Source of the DNA: Pseudomonas fragi
GTDB taxonomy: Bacteria > Pseudomonadota > Gammaproteobacteria > Pseudomonadales > Pseudomonadaceae
DNA: 64,000 nt
Direction: 5' to 3'
NCBI RefSeq assembly: GCF_025426255.1
Contig: NZ_CP104861.1
Location: forward strand, 1,240,001 to 1,304,000
Below are positions 34,956 through 45,219 of this stretch, piece by piece. The number at the start of each line of letters is the position of its first letter. Position 1 is the stretch's first letter. The translations under genes were made by a program, and so were the position numbers. A model generated the notes under the pieces. The model was not told the DNA's origin. It was given only the letters and a program-made list of their open reading frames with translations, and did no database searches.

Positions 34956-36083
34956 ATGGCCGAAGCAAAAGTATTGAGTGGTGCCGGGTTACGCGGCCAG
35001 GTCGCCGGGCAAACAGCCCTGTCCACCGTAGGTCAGGAAGGCGCGGGCCTCACTTATCGTGGATATGACGTACGCGAACTGGCAGCCGATGCCCGCTTCG
35101 AGGAAGTGGCTTACCTGCTGCTGTACGGCGAACTGCCTACCAAAGCCGAATTGGCTGCATACACGACCAAACTGCAAAAGCTGCGAGATCTGCCACAAGC
35201 ACTGAAAGAAGTGCTGGAGCGCATTCCCGCTGACGCTCACCCGATGGACGTGATGCGCACCGGATGTTCGTTCCTGGGCAACATCGAGCCGGAGAAAGAC
35301 TTCTCCGAGCAGCATGACAAGACCGACCGACTGCTGGCCGCTTTCCCGGCGATCATGTGCTACTGGTATCGCTTCAGCCACGATGGCAAACGTATCAACT
35401 GCGTGACCGACGAAGAGTCCATCGGTGGCCACTTCCTGCACTTGCTGCACGACAAGAAGCCGAGCGAGTTGCACGTTAAAGTGATGAACGTGTCGCTGAT
35501 CCTCTACGCCGAGCACGAATTCAACGCCTCGACCTTCACCGCGCGGGTGTGTGCATCGACCCTGTCCGACCTGTACTCGTGCATCACGGCAGCCATCGGC
35601 TCGCTGCGCGGCCCGTTGCACGGTGGCGCCAACGAAGCGGCGATGGAAATGATCGAGCGCTTCGGTTCTGCGCAAGAGGCGGTGGAAGGCACCCTCGGCA
35701 TGCTGGCGCGCAAGGACAAGATCATGGGCTTTGGCCACGCGATCTACAAAGACAGCGATCCGCGTAACGAGGTGATCAAGGGCTGGTCGAAAAAACTGGC
35801 AGACGAAGTGGGCGACACCGTGTTGTTCAAGGTTTCCGAAGCAATCGACAAGACCATGTGGGAGCAAAAGAAGCTGTTCCCCAACGCCGACTTCTACCAT
35901 GCCTCGGCGTACCACTTCATGGGCATCCCGACCAAGCTGTTCACTCCGATCTTTGTCTGCTCACGCCTCACCGGCTGGGCTGCGCATGTGTTCGAACAGC
36001 GCGCCAACAACCGCATCATCCGTCCGAGCGCCGAGTACATCGGCGTAGAACAGCGCAAGTTCGTGCCAATCGAGCGTCGCTGA
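34956..36083 (+). CDS. prpC: 2-Methylcitrate synthase
   Basis: The protein has 375 residues of the citrate synthase family. It condenses propionyl-CoA with oxaloacetate. Catalytic parts are the histidine in GPLHGGANEAAME, the histidine in GFGHAIYKDSDPR and the aspartate in NADFYHASAYHFMGI. It lacks the N-terminal extension of large citrate synthases, as usual for PrpC. GGAGAAGCG precedes the ATG. A perfect hairpin follows before acnD. Confidence 0.96.
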   Translation: MAEAKVLSGAGLRGQVAGQTALSTVGQEGAGLTYRGYDVRELAADARFEEVAYLLLYGELPTKAELAAYTTKLQKLRDLPQALKEVLERIPADAHPMDVMRTGCSFLGNIEPEKDFSEQHDKTDRLLAAFPAIMCYWYRFSHDGKRINCVTDEESIGGHFLHLLHDKKPSELHVKVMNVSLILYAEHEFNASTFTARVCASTLSDLYSCITAAIGSLRGPLHGGANEAAMEMIERFGSAQEAVEGTLGMLARKDKIMGFGHAIYKDSDPRNEVIKGWSKKLADEVGDTVLFKVSEAIDKTMWEQKKLFPNADFYHASAYHFMGIPTKLFTPIFVCSRLTGWAAHVFEQRANNRIIRPSAEYIGVEQRKFVPIERR

Positions 36084-36092
36084 GTGAGGAAG

Positions 36093-36119
36093 CTGGCTTG
36101 CGCTGATTGCGCAAGCCAG
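36093..36119 (+). terminator. Perfect hairpin between prpC and acnD
   Basis: CTGGCTTGCGC-TGATT-GCGCAAGCCAG is an 11-base perfect stem, followed by a C-rich and then T-rich run (TTCCCCCTTTT). It may be a partial terminator or an RNA-stability element, because acnD, 40 bases on, belongs to the same pathway. Confidence 0.6.
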
Positions 36120-36158
36120 TTCCCCCTTTTGTAACTACCGTGATCGAGTCCTGCGCCA

Positions 36159-38750
36159 ATGAATACTGAATTTCGCAAAACACTACCGGGCACCCGGCTG
36201 GATTACTTCGACACCCGCGCGGCAGTCGATGCGATCAAGCCCGGCGCTTACGACACCCTGCCTTACACCTCCCGCGTACTGGCCGAAAACCTGGTGCGCC
36301 GCTGTGATCCGGCAACCCTGAATGCCTCGCTGAGCCAGTTGATTGATCGCAAGCGCGATCTCGACTTTCCATGGTTCCCGGCACGCGTGGTGTGCCACGA
36401 CATTCTGGGCCAGACCGCGCTGGTCGACCTCGCCGGTTTGCGTGACGCCATCGCCCAGCAAGGCGGTGACCCGGCCCAGGTCAACCCGGTGGTGCCGACC
36501 CAACTGATCGTCGACCACTCGCTGGCGGTGGAATGCGGCGGTTACGACCCCGAGGCGTTTGAAAAGAACCGCGCCATCGAAGACCGTCGTAACGAAGACC
36601 GTTTCCACTTTATCGAGTGGACCAAAAAGGCCTTTAAAAACGTCGACGTGATCCCGCCAGGCAACGGCATCATGCACCAGATCAACCTGGAGAAAATGTC
36701 TCCGGTGATCCAGGTGCGCGACGGCGTGGCCTTCCCGGACACCTGCGTGGGCACTGACAGTCACACCCCGCACGTCGACTCCCTGGGCGTGATCGCCATT
36801 GGGGTCGGCGGCCTTGAAGCTGAAAGCGTGATGCTTGGCCGTGCTTCGTGGATGCGCCTGCCGGAAATCGTCGGTGTTGAGCTGACCGGCAAGCTGCAAC
36901 CGGGCATTACCGCCACCGATATGGTGCTGGCACTGACCGAGTTCCTGCGCCAGCAAAAAGTGGTCGGTGCCTGGCTGGAGTTCTTCGGTGAAGGCGCCGC
37001 CGCGCTGACCCTAGGCGACCGTGCAACCATCTCCAACATGGCCCCGGAATACGGCGCCACGGCAGCGATGTTCTACATCGACCAGCAAACCATCGACTAC
37101 CTCAAACTGACCGGTCGCGAAGACCAGCAAGTGCAGCTTGTAGAAAACTATGCCAAGGTCAGCGGCCTGTGGGGCGACAGCCTCAAGGGCGCGCAATACG
37201 AGCGTAACCTGAGCTTTGATCTGTCATCCGTGGTGCGCAACATGGCTGGCCCGAGCAACCCGCACGCTCGCGTCGCAACCTCCGATCTGGCCGCCAAGGG
37301 CATCGCCGGTCAATGGGACGACGTGCCGGGGCAAATGCCCGACGGCGCGGTGATCATCGCGGCCATCACCAGTTGCACCAACACCAGCAACCCGCGCAAC
37401 GTGATTGCTGCGGGGCTGATGGCACGCAACGCCAACAAGCTCGGTCTGGCTCGCAAGCCGTGGGTCAAAACTTCGCTGGCGCCAGGCTCAAAAACCGTTG
37501 CCCTGTACCTCGACGAAGCCGGCTTGACCCACGAACTGGAGAAGTTGGGCTTTGGTGTAGTGGCGTTTGCCTGCACTACATGCAACGGTATGTCCGGCGC
37601 ACTGGACCCGGTTATTCAGCAGGAAATCATCGATCGCGACCTGTATGCCACCGCCGTACTGTCGGGTAATCGCAACTTTGACGGGCGAATTCACCCGTAC
37701 GCCAAGCAGGCGTTTCTCGCCTCACCACCGCTGGTGGTGGCCTATGCGATTGCCGGGACCATCCGTTTCGATATCGAAAAAGACGTGCTGGGCCTGGATG
37801 CCGACGGCAAGGAAATCCGCCTGAAAGACATCTGGCCGAGCGACGAAGAAATCGACGCCGTGGTCAAGGCTGCGGTCAAGCCGGAGCAGTTCCGCAAGGT
37901 GTACATCCCGATGTTCGCCATTCACGAAGACACCGGTCCGAAAGTCGAGCCGCTGTATGACTGGCGCCCGCAGAGCACTTACATCCGCCGTCCTCCGTAT
38001 TGGGAAGGTGCGCTGGCCGGTGCGCGTCCACTCAAAGGCATGCGCCCACTGGCAGTGCTGCCGGACAACATCACCACCGACCACTTGTCGCCGTCCAACG
38101 CCATCATGCTCGACAGCGCTGCAGGCGAGTACCTGGCGAAAATGGGCCTGCCGGAAGTCGACTTCAACTCTTACGCAACTCACCGTGGCGACCATTTGAC
38201 CGCCCAGCGCGCAACCTTTGCCAACCCGAAACTGTTCAATGAAATGGTGATCGAGGACGGCAAGGTCAAGCAGGGCTCGCTGACCCGACTTGAGCCCGAA
38301 GGCCAGGTGATGCGCATGTGGGAGGCCATTGAAACCTACATGGAACGCAAGCAACCGCTGATCATCATTGCGGGCGCCGACTACGGCCAGGGCTCTTCCC
38401 GTGACTGGGCGGCCAAAGGTGTGCGCCTGGCGGGTGTCGAAGCCATTGCTGCTGAAGGCTTTGAGCGTATTCACCGCACCAATCTTGTAGGTATGGGTGT
38501 ATTGCCGCTGGAATTTATGCCGGGTACCAACCGTAAAACCCTGCAGATCGACGGCAGCGAAACCTACGACGTGATCGGCGAGCGCACTCCGCGTGCCACG
38601 CTGACCCTGGTGATTACCCGCAAAAATGGCGAGCGCGTCGAAGTGCCCGTGACTTGCCGTCTGGACACGGCTGAAGAAGTTTCGATCTATGAAGCGGGCG
38701 GCGTGTTGCAGCGCTTTGCCCAGGACTTCCTGGAATCAGCCACCGCGTGA
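36159..38750 (+). CDS. acnD: Fe/S-dependent 2-methylcitrate dehydratase
   Basis: The protein has 863 residues and belongs to the aconitase family. It dehydrates 2-methylcitrate to 2-methyl-cis-aconitate. Iron-sulfur cysteines are in TSCTNTSNPRN and ACTTCNGMSG. The C-terminal swivel domain starts near residue 640 (TTDHLSPSNAIM) and ends with GSSRDWAAKGV. AcnD with PrpF replaces PrpD in many gammaproteobacteria; here a prpD gene is also present downstream, so both routes are encoded. Confidence 0.97.
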   Translation: MNTEFRKTLPGTRLDYFDTRAAVDAIKPGAYDTLPYTSRVLAENLVRRCDPATLNASLSQLIDRKRDLDFPWFPARVVCHDILGQTALVDLAGLRDAIAQQGGDPAQVNPVVPTQLIVDHSLAVECGGYDPEAFEKNRAIEDRRNEDRFHFIEWTKKAFKNVDVIPPGNGIMHQINLEKMSPVIQVRDGVAFPDTCVGTDSHTPHVDSLGVIAIGVGGLEAESVMLGRASWMRLPEIVGVELTGKLQPGITATDMVLALTEFLRQQKVVGAWLEFFGEGAAALTLGDRATISNMAPEYGATAAMFYIDQQTIDYLKLTGREDQQVQLVENYAKVSGLWGDSLKGAQYERNLSFDLSSVVRNMAGPSNPHARVATSDLAAKGIAGQWDDVPGQMPDGAVIIAAITSCTNTSNPRNVIAAGLMARNANKLGLARKPWVKTSLAPGSKTVALYLDEAGLTHELEKLGFGVVAFACTTCNGMSGALDPVIQQEIIDRDLYATAVLSGNRNFDGRIHPYAKQAFLASPPLVVAYAIAGTIRFDIEKDVLGLDADGKEIRLKDIWPSDEEIDAVVKAAVKPEQFRKVYIPMFAIHEDTGPKVEPLYDWRPQSTYIRRPPYWEGALAGARPLKGMRPLAVLPDNITTDHLSPSNAIMLDSAAGEYLAKMGLPEVDFNSYATHRGDHLTAQRATFANPKLFNEMVIEDGKVKQGSLTRLEPEGQVMRMWEAIETYMERKQPLIIIAGADYGQGSSRDWAAKGVRLAGVEAIAAEGFERIHRTNLVGMGVLPLEFMPGTNRKTLQIDGSETYDVIGERTPRATLTLVITRKNGERVEVPVTCRLDTAEEVSIYEAGGVLQRFAQDFLESATA

Positions 38751-38797
38751 TCACTGCGCCGGGGCCCTGTGCCCCGGCCTTAACAGGACTGTGTTTT

Positions 38798-39988
38798 ATG
38801 GCCTATGCAGCGCAAATCAAAATCCCCGCGACTTACATGCGCGGAGGCACCAGTAAAGGCGTGTTTTTCAGTCTGCTCGACTTGCCGGCCGTGGCCCAAG
38901 TGCCGGGTGCGGCCCGTGATGCCTTGCTGTTGCGGGTAATCGGCAGCCCCGATCCCTATGAAAAGCAAATTGACGGCATGGGCGCGGCGACTTCCAGCAC
39001 CAGCAAAACCGTGATCGTAAGCAAAAGCCTGCACGCCGATCATGACGTGGACTACCTGTTCGGTCAGGTAGCTATCGACAAGCCTTTCGTGGACTGGAGC
39101 GGCAACTGCGGCAACCTGTCGGCGGCCGTGGGCTCGTTTGCCGTCAGCAGCGGTCTGGTGGATGCCAGCCGAATTCCGCTTAACGGTACGGCTGTGGTGC
39201 GTATCTGGCAGGCCAATATCAGCAAAACCATCATTGCCCATGTACCGATCACTGACGGTGCGGTGCAGGAAACCGGTGGTTTTGAACTCGATGGCGTGAC
39301 CTTTCCGGCAGCCGAAGTTCAGCTGGAGTTCCTTAACCCTGCGGCGGATGAAGAGGGCGCAGGTGGTTCGATGTTCCCGACTGGCAATCTGGTAGATGAC
39401 CTTGAAGTGCCGGGTGTGGGCACCTTGAACGTAACCATGATCAATGCCGGGATTCCGACGATTTTCGTTAATGCGCGGGACATCGGTTACACCGGTGCTG
39501 AACTGCAAAACGACATCAACAGCGATCCGAAAGCCTTGGCCATGTTCGAAACCATTCGCGCTCACGGCGCGTTGCGCATGGGTCTGATCGACAAGCTTGA
39601 AGATGCCGCCAAGCGCCAGCACACGCCCAAGGTCGCGTTTGTGGCACCGCCAGTGGCTTATGTGTCATCCAGCGGCAAGCCGGTGGCGGCACAGGACGTG
39701 GACTTGCTGGTGCGGGCCTTGTCGATGGGCAAGTTGCACCACGCGATGATGGGCACTGCTGCGGTGGCAATCGGTACGGCGGCGGCGATTCCAGGCTCGC
39801 TGGTCAATCTGGCTGCGGGCGGCGAGTTACGCAGTGCCGTGCGCTTCGGACATCCGTCGGGCACCTTGCGCGTGGGCGCTGAAGCACGGCAGGTCAATGG
39901 CGAATGGGTCGTGACCAAAGCCATCATGAGCCGCAGCGCGCGAGTCTTGATGGAAGGCTGGGTGCGAGTGCCGGGCGATTCGTTTTGA
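38798..39988 (+). CDS. prpF: 2-Methylaconitate cis-trans isomerase
   Basis: The protein has 396 residues, the usual length, and has the diaminopimelate-epimerase-like fold. It isomerises 2-methyl-trans-aconitate to the cis form so that AcnD works. The family motif MRGGTSKGVFF is near residue 14. ATG at 38798 (MAYAAQIKIPATY) is used; the open frame extends back to 38747, into the acnD stop, without good signals. It follows acnD by 47 bases. Confidence 0.96.
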   Translation: MAYAAQIKIPATYMRGGTSKGVFFSLLDLPAVAQVPGAARDALLLRVIGSPDPYEKQIDGMGAATSSTSKTVIVSKSLHADHDVDYLFGQVAIDKPFVDWSGNCGNLSAAVGSFAVSSGLVDASRIPLNGTAVVRIWQANISKTIIAHVPITDGAVQETGGFELDGVTFPAAEVQLEFLNPAADEEGAGGSMFPTGNLVDDLEVPGVGTLNVTMINAGIPTIFVNARDIGYTGAELQNDINSDPKALAMFETIRAHGALRMGLIDKLEDAAKRQHTPKVAFVAPPVAYVSSSGKPVAAQDVDLLVRALSMGKLHHAMMGTAAVAIGTAAAIPGSLVNLAAGGELRSAVRFGHPSGTLRVGAEARQVNGEWVVTKAIMSRSARVLMEGWVRVPGDSF

Positions 39989-40003
39989 ATGCGTGAATCC
40001 TTT

Positions 40004-40053
40004 GCCCTCACCCCAATCCTCTCCCTTTGGGAAAGGATTGGGGTGAGGGCTTT
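40004..40053. terminator. Long near-perfect hairpin between prpF and prpD
   Basis: GCCCTCACCCCAATCCT... pairs with ...AGGATTGGGGTGAGGGC over more than 17 bases, with TTTT at its end. It resembles the CCCTCACCCC repeat found in many gammaproteobacteria. It can act as a terminator or as a repeat element. Confidence 0.75.
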
Positions 40054-40148
40054 TGATTTGGATACATCAAGCGGGCACTCCAGACCCGCAAAAGCACGAT
40101 GACCCTGAGGATGGAACTCGACACTTACCCACTCTTTGGAGAAACCCC

Positions 40149-41633
40149 ATGAGCGCCAACGTCGACCTCAACAACCGCCCGGACTATGACCAGGTTTTGC
40201 AGGACATAGCCGATTATGTCCTGACCTACAAAATTACCTCTCCCGAAGCCCTTAACACCGCGCGCAACTGCCTGATGGACACCTTGGGCTGCGGCCTGCT
40301 GGCGTTGCGTTTCCCGGAGTGCACCAAACACCTGGGGCCGATTGTCGAGGGTACGGTGGTGCCGTTTGGTGCACGGGTGCCGGGTACTTCGCATCGTCTC
40401 GACCCGGTCAAGGCTGCATGGGACATTGGCTGCATCGTGCGTTGGCTGGATTACAACGACACCTGGCTGGCGGCGGAGTGGGGGCATCCTTCGGACAACC
40501 TGGGCGGTATTCTGGCGGTGGCCGATCACCTGTCGCAAAAGCGTGTAGCCAATGGAGAAGCGCCGCTTACGGTACGGGCAGTGCTCGAAGCCATGATCAT
40601 GGCCCATGAGATTCAGGGCGTGATTGCCCTGGAAAACTCCTTCAACCGTGTCGGTCTGGACCATGTGTTGCTGGTCAAGGTCGCCTCAACGGCGGTCTGC
40701 GCCAAGCTGATGGGGGCCAATCGCGAGCAGTTGCTGTCGGCCTTGTCCCACGCTTTTGTGGATGGGCAGGCACTGCGTACCTATCGTCATGCGCCGAACG
40801 CGGGGTCGCGCAAATCCTGGGCAGCCGGGGATGCGTCAAGTCGCGGCGTGCGCTTAGCCGATATCGCGCTGCGAGGCGAGATGGGGGTTCCCGGGGTGCT
40901 TACGGCACCACAGTGGGGTTTTTACGATGTGCTGTTCAGTCATACCAATAAGGATCTGGCGCTCAAGTCCGAAGGTCAGCGCCAGTTCAGCCTGAGCCAG
41001 CCCTATGGCACGTATGTAATGGAAAACGTGCTGTTCAAGATCAGCTTTCCGGCCGAGTTCCATGCGCAGACGGCGTGCGAAGCGGCGGTGACGCTGCATC
41101 CGCAGGTCAGGAATCGTCTGCATGAAATCGAAAAAATCGTGATTACAACCCATGAATCGGCGATTCGGATCATTTCCAAGCAAGGCAAATTGGCCAACGC
41201 AGCGGACCGGGATCATTGCATTCAATACATGACGGCCGTGCCGCTGGCCTTTGGCAATCTGGTAGCCGAGCAATATGAAGATGACTTTCACGCGGCGCAT
41301 CCGATCATCGATGAGTTGCGCGAGAAGATGGTAGTGGTCGAAGATCCGCGCTACACCCGCGAGTATCTGGAGGCCGATAAGCGCTCGATCGCCAATGCTA
41401 TTCAGGTGTTTTTCTCCGATGGCACCTGCACAGAGCAAGTGGTGGTGGAGTATCCAATTGGCCATCGCCGGCGTCGGGCAGAAGGGATTCCATTGCTGGA
41501 AGACAAGTTCAAGGCCAATTTGGCGACCCGTTTCGTGGGTCAGCGTTGTGCTGAAATTTTCGCGCTGTGCAAGGACCAGGCTGCGTTGGAGGCGATGCCG
41601 GTTAACCGGTTTGTGGACCTGCTGGTGATTTGA
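40149..41633 (+). CDS. prpD: 2-Methylcitrate dehydratase (PrpD)
   Basis: The protein has 494 residues and belongs to the MmgE/PrpD family, which needs no iron-sulfur cluster. Family features are [19 protein letters not shown] near residue 33, [22 protein letters not shown] near 98, and the [20 protein letters not shown] segment near 217. With acnD and prpF in the same operon, the cell has two enzymes for the same dehydration. GGAGAAACCCC precedes the ATG. A family B REP pair follows. Confidence 0.96.
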   Translation: MSANVDLNNRPDYDQVLQDIADYVLTYKITSPEALNTARNCLMDTLGCGLLALRFPECTKHLGPIVEGTVVPFGARVPGTSHRLDPVKAAWDIGCIVRWLDYNDTWLAAEWGHPSDNLGGILAVADHLSQKRVANGEAPLTVRAVLEAMIMAHEIQGVIALENSFNRVGLDHVLLVKVASTAVCAKLMGANREQLLSALSHAFVDGQALRTYRHAPNAGSRKSWAAGDASSRGVRLADIALRGEMGVPGVLTAPQWGFYDVLFSHTNKDLALKSEGQRQFSLSQPYGTYVMENVLFKISFPAEFHAQTACEAAVTLHPQVRNRLHEIEKIVITTHESAIRIISKQGKLANAADRDHCIQYMTAVPLAFGNLVAEQYEDDFHAAHPIIDELREKMVVVEDPRYTREYLEADKRSIANAIQVFFSDGTCTEQVVVEYPIGHRRRRAEGIPLLEDKFKANLATRFVGQRCAEIFALCKDQAALEAMPVNRFVDLLVI

Positions 41634-41638
41634 ATTTT

Positions 41639-41720
41639 GTAGCCGCTGCCGAAGGCTGCGATAAGGGCCGAAGGAACTTCAGGGCCTGCGCACCCCATCG
41701 CAGCCTGCGGCAGCGGCTAC
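41639..41720. repeat. REP pair, family B (inverted)
   Basis: GTAGCCGCTGCCGAAGGCTGCGAT and its near complement, between the ends of the convergent prpD and ppsR genes. The left unit has one changed base. Confidence 0.85.
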
Positions 41721-41738
41721 ACGCAGGCAGTGCTGCGA

Positions 41739-42557
41739 TTACTTGAAGCGCCGCTCCACGCCTTTTTCGACCAGAATCTTGGCCGAGATTTCTTCTACCG
41801 AGAAGTGTGTGGAGTTGATGTGCGGGATGTTTTCGCGCTGGAACAGGCGCTCTACTTCGCGGACTTCAAATTCGCACTGGGCAAAACTGGAATAGCGGCT
41901 GTTGGGCTTGCGCTCGTTACGAATGGCCGTCAAGCGGTCCGGGTCGATGGTCAGGCCAAACAGCTTGTGTTTGTGCTCGCGCAGGGCCGCAGGCAGCTTG
42001 AGGTTTTCCATATCGTCATCGGTCAGCGGGTAGTTGGCTGCACGGATGCCGAATTGCATGGCCATATACAGGCAGGTTGGGGTTTTGCCGCAACGCGATA
42101 CGCCCACCAGAATCAGGTCGGCCTTGTCATATTTGTGAGTGCGGGCGCCGTCGTCGTTGTCGAGGGCAAAGTTCACCGCCTCGATACGCTCCATATAGTT
42201 GGAGTTATGCCCGATAGAGTGGGATTTACCCACCGAGTAGGAGGAGTGCTCACCCAGTGCCTGTTCCAGTGGCGCCAGGAAGCTGGAGAAGATGTCGATC
42301 ATGAAACCATTGGACGTGGCGAGGATCTCGCGAATGTCCTGATTGACGATAGTGTCGAAAATTATCGGGCTAAAGCCGTCTTTTTCGGCGGCGTTATCGA
42401 TTTGTTGTACCATCGCCCGGGCTTTTTCCACGCTGTCTATATAGGGGCGTGTGAACTTGCTGAAGGTCACATTTTCGAATTGTGCCAACAAACTTTGACC
42501 GAGGTTTTCGGCCGTAATGCCGGTGCCATCGGAGATAAAGAAAGCAGATCGTTTCAT
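41739..42557 (-). CDS. ppsR: Phosphoenolpyruvate synthase regulatory protein (kinase/pyrophosphorylase)
   Basis: The protein has 272 residues and is of the DUF299/PPSR family. It inactivates PEP synthase by ADP-dependent phosphorylation of a threonine next to the catalytic histidine and reverses this with phosphate. The N-terminus [20 protein letters not shown] and the P-loop [10 protein letters not shown], near residue 151, are diagnostic. It is divergent from ppsA, its target, across a 176-base gap. Confidence 0.96.
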   Translation of the reverse strand: MKRSAFFISDGTGITAENLGQSLLAQFENVTFSKFTRPYIDSVEKARAMVQQIDNAAEKDGFSPIIFDTIVNQDIREILATSNGFMIDIFSSFLAPLEQALGEHSSYSVGKSHSIGHNSNYMERIEAVNFALDNDDGARTHKYDKADLILVGVSRCGKTPTCLYMAMQFGIRAANYPLTDDDMENLKLPAALREHKHKLFGLTIDPDRLTAIRNERKPNSRYSSFAQCEFEVREVERLFQRENIPHINSTHFSVEEISAKILVEKGVERRFK

Positions 42558-42733
42558 TTGCGCCTAGGCCCTTAAGCTGGTGACGATTCTTGGATATGAT
42601 AGGCGCGATTTTGTCGCGCTACATGGCAGGCAGTGTCACTTATTTTCCGGGTCCAGGCCACAATCGCTGCGATGCCTCATGATGAGGGTCCAGCGCCCTG
42701 AGCTTTTCCAACACAGTTAGTGGAGAGATCACC

Positions 42734-45115
42734 TTGGTAGAGTACGTAGTTTCCCTCGATAAGCTCGGCGTCCATGATGTAGAGCACGTGGGGGGCAAGA
42801 ACGCATCCCTCGGCGAGATGATCAGTAATCTTGCAGGCGCTGGTGTTTCAGTTCCCGGTGGCTTCGCCACTACTTCTCAGGCATATCGTGATTTTCTTGA
42901 GCTGAGTGGTTTGAACGACCAGATCCATGCTGCGCTGGATGCGCTGGATGTTGATGACGTTAATGCTTTGGCAAAAACAGGTGCCCAGATCCGTAAATGG
43001 ATCATGGAAGCCGAGTTCCCGGAGAAGCTTAACGCCGAAATTCGTACCGCCTTTGCCACCCTGTCCCAAGGCAACCCGGACATGGCTGTTGCCGTGCGTT
43101 CCTCGGCTACCGCCGAAGACTTGCCGGATGCGTCCTTTGCCGGTCAGCAAGAAACTTTCCTGAACATTCGTGGCGTTGAAAACGTGATTCGTGCGGCCAA
43201 GGAGGTATTTGCCTCCTTGTTCAACGACCGTGCGATTTCTTACCGCGTGCACCAGGGCTTCGACCACAAACTGGTCGCCCTGTCGGCAGGCGTGCAGCGC
43301 ATGGTGCGCTCTGAAACCGGCACCGCTGGCGTGATGTTCACCCTGGACACTGAGTCGGGCTTCCGTGATGTAGTGTTTATCACCGGCGCCTACGGCCTAG
43401 GTGAAACCGTCGTACAAGGCGCGGTAAACCCGGACGAGTTCTACGTCCACAAACAAACTCTGGAAGCGGGCCGCCCGGCGATTTTGCGTCGCAACCTGGG
43501 CAGCAAAGCCATCAAGATGATTTACGGCGCCGAAGCCACGGCCGGTAAATCGGTCAAGGTGATCGACGTAGACAAAGCCGATCGTGCACGTTTCTGTCTG
43601 ACCGACGCTGAAGTCAGCGAACTGGCCAAACAAGCGATGATCATCGAAAAGCACTACAAGTGCCCGATGGACATCGAGTGGGCCAAAGACGGTGATGACG
43701 GCAAGCTGTACATCGTTCAGGCACGTCCTGAAACCGTGAAAAGCCGCAGCACCGGTAACGTCATGGAGCGTTACCTGCTCAAGGAAACCGGCACCGTGCT
43801 CGCTGAAGGTCGCGCCATTGGCCAGCGTATTGGTGCGGGCAAGGTTCGCATCATTAAAGACGTGTCGGAAATGGACAAGGTCCAGCCGGGCGATGTGTTG
43901 GTGTCGGACATGACCGACCCAGACTGGGAACCGGTAATGAAGCGTGCCAGCGCCATCGTGACCAACCGTGGTGGTCGTACCTGCCATGCGGCAATTATCG
44001 CTCGCGAGCTGGGTATCCCGGCTGTGGTGGGCTGCGGCAACGCGACCCAGCTGTTGAAAGACGGCCAGGGCGTTACTGTTTCGTGTGCTGAAGGCGATAC
44101 GGGCTTTATTTTCGAAGGCGAGTTGGGCTTCGATATCAAGAAAAACTCCGTGGATGCCATGCCTGATCTGCCGTTCAAGATCATGATGAACGTCGGCAAC
44201 CCGGATCGTGCGTTTGACTTCGCGCAACTGCCGAACGCCGGTGTGGGCCTGGCCCGCCTTGAGTTCATCATCAACCGCATGATCGGTGTGCACCCCAAGG
44301 CGCTGCTGAACTACGACGGTCTGCCGCAGGAAATCAAGGACAGCGTCGACAAGCGCATCGCGGGCTACAACGATCCTGTTGGCTTCTACGTTGAAAAACT
44401 GGTTGAAGGCATCAGCACCTTGGCTGGCGCGTTTACCCCGAAGAAAGTGATTGTGCGTCTGTCGGACTTCAAGTCCAACGAATACGCCAACTTGATCGGC
44501 GGCAAGCTCTACGAGCCGGAAGAAGAAAACCCGATGCTGGGCTTCCGTGGTGCTTCGCGTTACATCAGCGAAAACTTCCGCGATTGCTTCGAGCTGGAGT
44601 GCCGTGCGCTCAAGCGCGTACGCAACGAGATGGGCTTTACCAACGTTGAAATCATGGTGCCGTTCGTACGCACCTTGGGTGAAGCGAGCCAGGTGATCGA
44701 TCTGCTGGCTGAAAACGGTCTGAAACGCGGCGAAAACGGTCTGCGCATCATCATGATGTGTGAATTGCCGTCCAACGCGATTCTGGCTGAAGAGTTCCTT
44801 GAGTTCTTCGACGGCTTCTCCATCGGATCCAACGACCTGACTCAGCTGACCTTGGGGCTGGATCGTGACTCCGGTGTGATCGCGCATCTGTTTGACGAGC
44901 GCAATCCTGCGGTCAAAAAGCTTCTGTCCAACGCCATTCAGGCGTGCAACAAGGCTGGCAAATACATCGGTATTTGCGGCCAGGGCCCGTCCGATCACCC
45001 GGATCTGGCGCTGTGGTTGATGGAGCAGGGCATTGAAAGTGTTTCCCTGAACCCGGACAGCGTGCTGGAAACCTGGTTCTTCCTGGCAGAAGGTCAGGCT
45101 CAGGCTCAGGCATAA
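42734..45115 (+). CDS. ppsA: Phosphoenolpyruvate synthase
   Basis: The protein has 793 residues. It makes PEP from pyruvate and ATP for gluconeogenesis. The N-terminal ATP-binding domain holds [10 protein letters not shown], the swivel domain has the phospho-carrier His418 in [14 protein letters not shown], and the C-terminal PEP/pyruvate barrel has the catalytic cysteine in [10 protein letters not shown]. The residue regulated by PpsR is the threonine next to the histidine. The start codon is TTG at 42734 with GGAGAGATCACC before it; the next in-frame ATG would cut off the conserved [20 protein letters not shown] terminator follows. Confidence 0.97.
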   Translation: MVEYVVSLDKLGVHDVEHVGGKNASLGEMISNLAGAGVSVPGGFATTSQAYRDFLELSGLNDQIHAALDALDVDDVNALAKTGAQIRKWIMEAEFPEKLNAEIRTAFATLSQGNPDMAVAVRSSATAEDLPDASFAGQQETFLNIRGVENVIRAAKEVFASLFNDRAISYRVHQGFDHKLVALSAGVQRMVRSETGTAGVMFTLDTESGFRDVVFITGAYGLGETVVQGAVNPDEFYVHKQTLEAGRPAILRRNLGSKAIKMIYGAEATAGKSVKVIDVDKADRARFCLTDAEVSELAKQAMIIEKHYKCPMDIEWAKDGDDGKLYIVQARPETVKSRSTGNVMERYLLKETGTVLAEGRAIGQRIGAGKVRIIKDVSEMDKVQPGDVLVSDMTDPDWEPVMKRASAIVTNRGGRTCHAAIIARELGIPAVVGCGNATQLLKDGQGVTVSCAEGDTGFIFEGELGFDIKKNSVDAMPDLPFKIMMNVGNPDRAFDFAQLPNAGVGLARLEFIINRMIGVHPKALLNYDGLPQEIKDSVDKRIAGYNDPVGFYVEKLVEGISTLAGAFTPKKVIVRLSDFKSNEYANLIGGKLYEPEEENPMLGFRGASRYISENFRDCFELECRALKRVRNEMGFTNVEIMVPFVRTLGEASQVIDLLAENGLKRGENGLRIIMMCELPSNAILAEEFLEFFDGFSIGSNDLTQLTLGLDRDSGVIAHLFDERNPAVKKLLSNAIQACNKAGKYIGICGQGPSDHPDLALWLMEQGIESVSLNPDSVLETWFFLAEGQAQAQA

Positions 45116-45128
45116 GTCGTTGAGAGAG

Positions 45129-45164
45129 GGGCAGGGCAGCCACACGGCTGCTCTGCTCTTTATA
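45129..45164 (+). terminator. Terminator behind ppsA
   Basis: GGGCAGGGCAGCC-ACAC-GGCTGCTCTGCTC forms a 13-base stem with two G-U pairs, followed by TTTATA. Confidence 0.65.
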
Positions 45165-45219
45165 AGCAGTGGTAGGGCGAGTTCCTGAGTGAAGTCGCCC
45201 TTTTTTGTGCAAGAGCATT

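Noticed and set aside
43397..45145. A 582-residue open frame on the minus strand
   Set aside because: It is fully antisense to ppsA, whose protein is certain. Long antisense frames are a by-product of GC-rich third codon positions.
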